64,000 nt of DNA from Buddleja alternifolia (taxonomy: Eukaryota; Streptophyta; Magnoliopsida; Lamiales; Scrophulariaceae). Positions 57,222-64,000 of the stretch are shown here, one piece after another; position 1 is the first letter of the stretch; every line of letters begins with the position of its first letter. A model generated the notes under the pieces. It was not told the DNA's origin, searched no databases, and saw only the letters and a program-made list of their open reading frames with translations. A program made the position numbers and the translations under genes. The DNA lies in NCBI GenBank assembly GCA_019426215.1, contig CM033396.1, positions 29,217,101 to 29,281,100 of the forward strand. Reading direction: 5' to 3'.

Positions 57222-58466
57222 TCAACTAATCAGATAACAATCGACATCCTTTTCATCCGTACTCTGAGTTCCAATGCTCATTCTTAAGTCTTCGGCTTTG
57301 CATAACTCTAATCTACAAGATGACAAGGGTTCTTCCTCCATTCTTTGTCGAGGTGTGAATTGACAAACAAAGGCCTCTAGAGCTTCTTTCATCCATGAAT
57401 GTGAACATACTTCTCTTGCTTCATTTACGGTCATCTATAGAAACATATGTACAAACACCAAATCAGTACACAATCCAAGAACAATTCATTTGTGCAACAT
57501 AGAAATAGTGAAAAGTTTGAACACATGAACTTACCCAAACTCGTTGACGGACGTTTTTCTCGGGCCAAACATCTAATTCCTCGGTGACCAACAAGGAAAA
57601 CATGGATCCCTCATGAAATTTTTCCTGGCTTTTGCTCTTGAAAATCCATTCACCTAATTTATCCTATAAGAAAATCGCAACAAATATAATTAGGAAAATG
57701 TCACAAGAAAAATATTGAATTATAAGCATAAACACATTACATTAATTCAAGAAATACATCACAAATACTAACCCCAAGCGAGCCGATCACACCAGCTTCC
57801 TCAAGGGTCTCCCGTGATGCGGCCAATTCGATATCCTCATCGAGTTCCCAACCACCCTGATGAATTCATTGCAAAATTGAACAATGTCATTACATAATTC
57901 CATATAATTCTTTAGCCATTTTTAAAAAAAATTAGAGATTTGAATTGTAAAAAAAGTTTACCTTAGGGAACATCATTCGTGTGCTCTTCTGAGAGCTGAT
58001 CAAAAGGACCTCCAAATCTTCAATTAAGGTCCCATGTGATCTCGTGCTTTTTCTAATTCTATATGGTATACATCTGCACAATTCACAAAATAAAATTAAT
58101 AAAATATAAAATTTTAGGCACAATTTTCACCCAATTTGTTACCCTAATTTTGTTTTCATTCCAATTAATATCAATGAAAACAAAATTCCAAATCACAAAA
58201 TATCTGAAAGAATCAAATCAAATACTATACACAAATAGAGAAAATCATACAAAACAGCATAGATCAGAAATTTTATAAACAAATACAATAGTAAAATTAA
58301 TTTTCATTGAAAAAATATATAAAGGCATAAAATGAAAAACAAAATCATAGAAATGAAAAACAAAAATTACATACCCAACAACTTGACGAAATCCTTGATT
58401 GTAGCGCTGCAAATGTCTTCCTGAACGTGAAGGTAAAGAAACCAGCTTCTTGATTTGCATCGTCAT
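57222..58466 (-). CDS. Nudix hydrolase, five exons
   Basis: Minus-strand exons: 58375-58466, 57962-58073, 57773-57856, 57535-57663 and 57222-57434, giving 209 residues. All four introns have GT-AG ends and the phases join cleanly. The protein opens with VSLPSRSGRHLQRY and RQVVGCIPYR. A complete Nudix box lies at residues 69-91 (G-x5-E-x7-RE-x2-EE-x-G-V, catalytic E84, E87, E88). DVWPEKNVRQRVW and WMKEALEAF follow. These are features of the plant NUDT4/12/13/16/17/18/21 group, which hydrolyse nucleoside or inositol diphosphate-linked substrates using Mg2+; the substrate here is not predictable. An ATG at 58532 is in frame, but a TATA box at 58558-58565 favours the start at 58466. Confidence 0.9.
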
Positions 58467-58557
58467 TTTAACAAATTGAATATCCTTCTTCTGGGAAATT
58501 AAATATATATTCAATGAAATATTTCCCCCCAAAATGAATAAACTGAATCCTTCCCCC

Positions 58558-58565
58558 TATATATA
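58558..58565 (-). promoter_or_regulatory. TATA box of the Nudix gene
   Basis: TATATATA lies about 95 bp upstream of the chosen start codon, giving an expected transcription start near 58530. An upstream ATG at 58532 would then fall at or before the transcription start. Confidence 0.5.
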
Positions 58566-58566
58566 G

Positions 58567-59600
58567 AAGGTTAAATCGGTGGGAGTGCCACAAAAATCGC
58601 TGCGGCCACTTACAAATATATATATGTGTGTGTGTGTATCTATGTGATATATATCACAAGATTGTATTGTATGGAACAAGAAAATAAAATTGTTATTTGT
58701 TGAGAATATAGATATGGTTTATTTTGTTTTGTTGAGGTATGAAAGTTTGTTTGTGGATAAGTGATGAAAATGGTATGAAAGTTTGTTTGTGGTTTAGGAG
58801 TGTCTGTCCACTCCTTTATATAAAGAAAAGGAAATTACTAGGATGATGGGCCATACATGTTGGTTCTAATTTATATAGTAATAATAAAACTTAATGATTG
58901 TTTGGGTGTATTTTTCTTGTTAAATACGTGTGTGACAGTATATTATATTCAATTATTCGTACGAGTATGATTTTATTTTTTCTCAAAAGTTAGGTCTTGT
59001 GTGGACGCGTCGGCCGTCGCTTTCGGACCTAGTGGTTAAGAAAGGTCGCATTATATGTCGTGTGTCAAAGGGGTGCAAAATACATGTGACATTGTAGTTG
59101 ATAAAATTTTAAATAATTTACACTTGAGATTGTTCTTGTTTTTGGTATAATATTGCAAGTTTGCCCTCGTATTATTCGAGAATTTTACTTATGGTCTTTT
59201 ACCTTTCTGGGCTATGTCTTTTTTTCTTTTCTATTTTTTTTTATTTTAATTTGAGTGATATTGTTGTTGTATAATAATGTGGGTATGAAACAATTATTAT
59301 GAAAATCAATAGGCTAGGCACACCTTTAAAGATGTTATCTTTAAGGTATATATTTCTCCCACTATAGATGTAAATGGTCTCAAGAAATACCTCTAAGATA
59401 CAAAGCCTATTAACTAATTTCGCAAGGCTACACTCCTTCGAAATTCTTAAGAACAAAACTCAACCAAGTACCAAAATAAAAAGACTCGAAAAATATAAAA
59501 AGAAAGAGAGAAATATTTGAATATCTTTTCATCACTCATATTTTCGTCATACCAAGGAAGTATTTATAGACTTCCACAAGTTCCCACCAAAAGGCACATT
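58567..59600. other. Upstream region of the Nudix gene
   Basis: A TA/TG microsatellite lies at about 58616-58640. A short direct repeat, GGTATGAAAGTTTGTTTGTGG, recurs near 58735 and 58771. The rest is AT-rich intergenic DNA with no recognised gene. Confidence 0.4.
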
Positions 59601-59640
59601 TTCAATCGAAATGGTATTTCCAACGGAATTTTATTAACCG

Positions 59641-59803
59641 AACCGGTACCTCCAATTCAAGACACCCTTTCGGCTCAACCGAATAGTTACTTCCAATTCG
59701 AGACAACCTTTCAGCTCAACCGAATCGGTACTTCCAATTCGAGACAACCTTTCAGCTCAACTGAATCGGTACTTTCAATTCGATACACCCTTTCAGCAAA
59801 GTG
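59641..59803. repeat. 41-bp minisatellite, about four units
   Basis: Units carrying CCAATTCGAGACA and CTTTCAGCTCAACCGAATCG repeat at 41-bp spacing; the CCAATTC landmark lies at 59652, 59693, 59734 and, as TCAATTC, 59775. A weaker unit may precede them. An open frame across the array is coincidental, since 41 is not a multiple of 3. Confidence 0.85.
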
Positions 59804-60081
59804 AAACAACTTGATCCGAAACGGTACTTTGACCATCTCAAGTGACCGAAAAGTTAGACTAATTGGAAATCAATCTTTTCGATTCAATTGGAACTAACTT
59901 GGAACTTCCAACACTGACATTTAATTTCTTTCTTTCTTTCTTATATATATATTATATATATATAGAAACAAATAAAATAACCCATATCATATATATTATT
60001 ATTATATGTAAATATATATTTTACAACAATTGTATGTCACCTCTTAATTTATCATATTCTTGTCACTTTTTCTAGTTTTCA
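59804..60081. other. AT-rich spacer with microsatellite
   Basis: A TTTC run followed by a (TA)n tract lies at about 59926-59965. No gene is seen. Confidence 0.5.
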
Positions 60082-60095
60082 TAAGAAATGAATGC

Positions 60096-60305
60096 ACTAA
60101 CATAAGTTGGCTCAGTTGGTAAGGACGGATCACTTCCCCTCAGAAGGTTGTGTGTTCGATTCTCTCTGCCGACGTGAGGGCTGTATTGGTGGGCGATCTC
60201 TAAGTACCTCTGTAACCGACCTATGGTCCCGGAGGCATGCCCTGACCCTGATAGATGACCGAAGCCGACCCTACCTAAACTTTATGTAACCAAAAAAATA
60301 AAAAT
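60096..60305 (+). mobile_element. tRNA-derived SINE
   Basis: It has an A-box-like TTGGCTCAGTTGGTAAGG and a B-box-like GTGTGTTCGATTC about 35 bp further on, a GC-richer unrelated body and an A-rich tail. The TSD TAAGAAATGAATGC (14 bp) is perfect at 60082-60095 and 60306-60319. The short ORF across it is incidental. Confidence 0.92.
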
Positions 60306-60663
60306 TAAGAAATGAATGCGACCCATTACACATTTGCCATTTTTTCTAATTTTGATAAGAATTGATGAGGTTTATTGGATTTACTATAGTAAATTGATAT
60401 CTTACCATAGCAAGAGTCGAAAACAAAATGGTAAAGGTTTAGTTGGTGGCTTATGTAATTCTTCGATATTTTTTATTTTTTTTTATAAATAATTCTTCGA
60501 TTCAAAATTGCAATATATATAGACTTTTTAGCCAAGCTTTTCATCTTGTATCCCATAATATACATAAATACGCTAAGTGTATATACTCTATGTACATCTA
60601 ACAAAAAAAAATTATACACTTGATGAACATAAGTAAAACGAAGTACTAATTGAAACATCATGT

Positions 60664-60664
<1 letters not shown>

Positions 60665-60701
<37 letters not shown>
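60665..60701. repeat. (TA)n microsatellite
   Basis: About 18 TA units. Confidence 0.95.
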
Positions 60702-60704
<3 letters not shown>

Positions 60705-60856
60705 GATCCATTTGGTGTCAAAGGGCGTGCATATACATGTAACTTGCAATTACAGATTTTGGACACTTGACATTGTTCTAGTTTTGGCATCAAATTGCAA
60801 TTTCAGACTCTTTACCATGCGTTAGTTACAATTTTGGTCTTTTTATGGAGCTATGT

Positions 60857-61308
60857 GGGGGAGAATTGCACTTTTCATCTCATATCTTTGTCTTAATTCA
60901 ATTTTAGTCTCATTCATTATACAAATATCACATTGACTCTCATTCATTATACAAATATCACATTGAGTCCCGTATCTTTTAAAACATCTCACATTTGATT
61001 CCAGTCAAAGAAACCATCAAGCTTTTAACGGCGCAAGGCACGTGCCTTACGCATGCGTTGTTAGTCAAACTCTGGTATGTTTTGGAGGAAAAAACGGTGC
61101 GTAAGAATCATTTTATTCCTCCAAGCCTTCGACCAACGGCGCATATGTAAGGCACGTGACTTGTGCTATTATAAACTTGACGGATTTTTTGATTGAGATC
61201 AAATGTGGGACATTTTAAAAGATACGTGACTTAATGTGATATTTGCGTAACGACTAAGACCAAAATTGAACTAGGACAAAGATATGAGACGAAAAATGTA
61301 ATTTACCC
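60857..61308. mobile_element. Mutator-like MITE with ~150-bp inverted repeats
   Basis: The 452-bp element is almost all inverted repeat; shared words include TCTCATATCTTTGTC, AAATATCACATT and ACGTATCTTTTAAAA. The borders GGG...CCC are flanked by 9-bp TSDs GAGCTATGT and GAGCTATCT (60848-60856, 61309-61317; one mismatch). The left arm holds an extra tandem ~31-bp duplication (CATTCATTATACAAATATCA, from about 60914 and 60941). No coding capacity. Confidence 0.8.
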
Positions 61309-61317
61309 GAGCTATCT

Positions 61318-62468
61318 GAGGGGTGTAAATCAACATAACAACTTAACTATAAATTCATCAGTAAACATAATCCACCAATGACAACTGGAAATTACATGTC
61401 TTAATTATGAAAATTGTCAGAAAGCATAGTCCTCTTAAGAGTGTTTAACGTACTCTAGCTCACCATAAATATTAGACATTTCAATCACCAAGTTATAAGG
61501 AATTTTAATTTCCATAAGTTTCTTATTATATAATAAATACTTCCAAATCTAATGTTGGTTAGAGCTCAAATGATTTAAACGTTTATTGTTTATGATTGAG
61601 AGAATCTATGTGTAACATGCAAGTATTATTACTTAGGCATAATAATGTTTGATGAACTCACACCAATCTTCCGCCAATCAAGTCAACTTTGGATCAATTA
61701 ACAACGCCTTATAAAAAGGAAAGCGGGAACAAAAAGAGAATGTACCTAAGAATTATTTAACATAACTTTTAGGTAACCACATTTCAACTATATAAACGTT
61801 GATAAATGACTAGACATAAAGATCTTAAATTTGTATTAGTCTAATAAAGTGATTTGACTGTTACATCAGTAGTTGATTATATGTACAAATCGACTATGTA
61901 ATTGCAAATATGATCACATCTCTTCCATCCCGAATAAAAAAGGAACAACTATGTAAAATGATTGAATAACTCATTAAACGCCATGGAAAATGTAAAAGAT
62001 ACTTTGCTTACTAGTTTCCTTCGGGTAATATTTGGGAGGTCCTAAATGATCTCCACCTCACATAAATATATATATATATATATATATATAGTGTGTGTGT
62101 GGGGGGCATGCGAACATATATATGGACAATGGTGGAAATCATTTTGGAACCTCAAATTTAAAAACATTTCAATAATGATCCATTCCCTCTTTCCCCTGGC
62201 TAATACATATTCTACATGAACCTAGACACTAGACCTTTTCTTTTCTGATTAGAAAAAGAAACTCATGTGTATTGTTTACCATAATAGCATCAACAAAAAC
62301 CTGCCTAAATCTAGTGACAATTTGCTAATTTACTTACAACGCATCACAAGATTCTATTTTATATATTTTAACAATTTACAAAATTACAACACTCTCATCG
62401 AGCAAATAGGAATGCAATCATCTTACCCATAGTCAACATTCATCTCATGCAATAACAAACAATGTTAT
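61318..62468. other. AT-rich intergenic DNA
   Basis: A (TA)n(TG)n tract lies at about 62067-62100. No gene or clear element is seen. Confidence 0.4.
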
Positions 62469-62674
62469 CGTTAGAATATGTTTTCTAGATTAGCATAGGA
62501 TCTTTTCTTATTTTATATTTCTTTGTATTTATCTTTATAGTTTAAAATATTTTTCGTTGTATTTATCTTTCCTTATTTATAGCTTAGTGTTTACTTGTTT
62601 ACGAAGTTTATGTAACTCTATAAATATGTTACTCAATAATACAAGTTCCTTACGGAGTTTTCTCTAATCTAACA
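62469..62674 (+). mobile_element. Small solo LTR (copia-like)
   Basis: This 206-bp stretch starts CGTTAGAATATG, probably TG mutated to CG, and ends TCTAATCTAACA. It is flanked by a perfect TSD, GTTAT (62464-62468 and 62675-62679). It holds a TATAAATA-like box near 62619. The structure fits a short copia LTR without internal region. Confidence 0.65.
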
Positions 62675-62875
62675 GTTATAGCCAATCAAACTACTTTGAT
62701 TAAGAGGACTCAGTGCATCATAATACACAAAAGTTAAATATTAAAAAAAATTATGCGAACAAATTCCACATCCAATTAATGCTTAAATCAGTCCACAACT
62801 ATTTAACAAGAGAGAATACTTAAAAAAAAAAATGAAGAATAATCGCTCCCCACTCCTAAATCTTGGTGAGAAGGG

Positions 62876-63024
62876 GGAAAATTCTATGTTGGGCCGGGCC
62901 GTTGGATCCCCCCACATGGGGGGGGGGGGGGTTAAATGGGAATTTGACCCCCCCCCCCCTGTTGGGGGATCCAACGGCTGAGCTAGGCCGAGTTCAATGG
63001 TCTCGGCCCAGCATAGAACAGCCC
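62876..63024. mobile_element. Foldback MITE with poly-G and poly-C tracts
   Basis: The 149-bp hairpin has arms sharing TTCTATG(T/C)TGGGCC and GTTGGATCCCCC, with a G run (about 62920-62932) facing a C run (about 62949-62961). It is flanked by GTGAGAAGGG on both sides (62866-62875 and 63025-63034), a 9-10-bp TSD typical of Mutator-like MITEs. Confidence 0.75.
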
Positions 63025-63034
63025 GTGAGAAGGG

Positions 63035-63862
63035 TGTTTATAGTCTCGTTACATAGTATCAGTAGTCCTAGCTAATTATCATAATTTGCTGGTTTTGGAC
63101 CATTGCTTCGTCCACCCAATATCATTCTAATTTAACCCACTAGGAGCACAAATAAGCCCAAATGGTTGATCTTGACTTGAACTAATTTTAAGTTCATAGT
63201 CCCAAAAAAGGCGATGCCCTAAACACTTAATAATGCAGGTCACTAGTCAAAATATTTAGCTCAGTCTAATGTACATATTTCACCTACGTCAAAAAGCAAT
63301 ATATATCCCAAAGTTTCTGGACGACGATTGATCAGTTTCTACAAACTTTTGTGTTTGGAGAAGCTAGTAACATAATTTCAAGAGAATTTGCAATTTTGGT
63401 TCCCATCGGATATGTGTCACTGCAATTTGATCTCGAGATTTAAGAGAATGCAAATTTAGTCCCATTGGTTATAAAATATTGTAAAATTAGTCATGTCCGT
63501 CAAAATTTTAATAAAACTTGAGCTATTGAACATCACGCGCATAACTTGCCATCAGTTTATAATTTGACATATAGAATATTTACACAATACAAAATACAAT
63601 TTCTAAAATATATTAAAAAAAAATTAAGAAAAAGTAAAAAATAAACTAGAAGTAGAAGGCCAGACATCTTCTTCTTCATGCACCCCCATTCATAACCCCA
63701 TAATTCACACCAGCCAACACCTCGCCCCGCTGCCCCTGACACCGTAGCACCGCCGCGCAGCTTACGAAGTTGATGAGGTGGTGCGCTGGAGGTACGATGG
63801 AGATGCGATTTCAGGTGTAGTGAGATTCAGGCGGTGGTTAATGTGGGTCAGAGGGTTGTTGG
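63035..63862. other. Intergenic DNA
   Basis: AT-rich up to about 63660, then an unusually GC-rich stretch (63685-63850) that could be a small captured or remnant coding piece; no frame is convincing. Confidence 0.4.
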
Positions 63863-64000
63863 CAGTGGTGGATTTAGGATTGAAAGTCAGTGGGGGCACT
63901 AGCGATAGAACGAGAAATTTTACCGAGGGGGTGAAGACGAAAGATTTAAGGGGGGTTGCCCCCCGCGGTACGGTGCGGTATATTTATGGGGAGAAATATA
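63863..64000. mobile_element. hAT-like element, cut by window edge
   Basis: It begins CAGTGGTGGATTTAGGATTG, similar to the CAGGGGCGGAGCCAGG start at 34302. It carries TTGCCCCCCGCGGTACGG, like GCTTGCCCCCCGTGGTACGG near 34396. It is probably a second member of that hAT family; the 3' end lies outside the window. Confidence 0.65.

Noticed and set aside
58245..58532. Longer first exon of the Nudix gene starting at 58532
   Set aside because: The ATG at 58532 lies only about 25 bp from the TATA box, and the reading beyond 58375 is intron; the family start fits 58466 better.
59517..59804. 95-residue ORF, plus strand
   Set aside because: Its second half is the 41-bp minisatellite, whose unit length changes frame each repeat; no family match.
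60107..60289. 60-residue ORF, plus strand
   Set aside because: It lies entirely inside the SINE at 60096-60305.
62783..63075. Pro/Gly-rich ORFs on both strands
   Set aside because: They arise from poly-G/poly-C tracts of the MITE at 62876-63024.
1..64000. CRISPR arrays, bacterial operons, rRNA genes
   Set aside because: None seen; all regular repeats are accounted for by LTRs, MITEs, minisatellites or microsatellites.

Overview
This is plant nuclear DNA, almost certainly from a eudicot. It is AT-rich intergenic sequence packed with LTR retrotransposons, SINEs and MITEs, and it has two recognisable host genes, one of them spliced with GT-AG introns. I could not identify the species. No bacterial, organellar or CRISPR-like features were seen.

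Host genes. Positions 1-732 (minus strand) are the 5' end of an LRR receptor-like kinase of the RKL1/RLK902 type. The window edge cuts it just before the expected membrane segment. Positions 57222-58466 (minus strand) hold a complete five-exon Nudix hydrolase gene. An acidic-tailed gene remnant lies at 35494-35925 (minus strand).

LTR elements, left to right. (1) A Tat-lineage Ty3/gypsy element on the minus strand, 2053-13877, with TSD ATATG. It has decayed gag-pol, the Tat-type second RNase H, and an antisense spliced ORF with its own TATA box between pol and the 3' LTR. Its gag is split by a 1.6-kb solo LTR (10407-12032, TSD CATTC). (2) A Sirevirus-like Ty1/copia element on the plus strand, about 17500-31372, with an intact 1081-residue pol ORF and a long env-like ORF carrying two in-frame stops. 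Its 5' LTR is truncated and joined to a 96-bp second copy of the host flank. A solo LTR of the same family sits inside its 3' LTR (28510-30326, TSD TAAGT). (3) A decayed Ty1/copia element on the plus strand, 39583-50445, containing a LINE tail and a truncated Athila-type gypsy (43417 to about 48396) that replaces part of its reverse transcriptase. (4) A young, intact Ty1/copia element on the minus strand, 51000-55996, with identical 430-bp LTRs, TSD ATGAA and an uninterrupted gag-pol ORF. A small solo LTR lies at 62469-62674.

Other repeats. Two tRNA-derived SINEs have 14-bp TSDs (38541-38742 and 60096-60305), and a third SINE-like sequence lies near 1325. A hAT element has an 8-bp TSD (34302-35341), and a relative is cut by the right window edge. 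Mutator-like MITEs have 9-10-bp TSDs (60857-61308 and 62876-63024). There is a candidate Helitron (14413-15240), several foldback sequences, a diverged tandem array of about 1.1-kb units (36220-38520), a 41-bp minisatellite (59641-59803) and microsatellites.

I found no new multi-gene system. The most notable signals are the promoter-equipped antisense ORF of the Tat element, the repair scar at the Sirevirus 5' end, the dispersed AAGCGTC word throughout the Sirevirus, the copia/Athila chimera, a perfect 21-bp-arm hairpin at 56108-56161, and the intact young copia.
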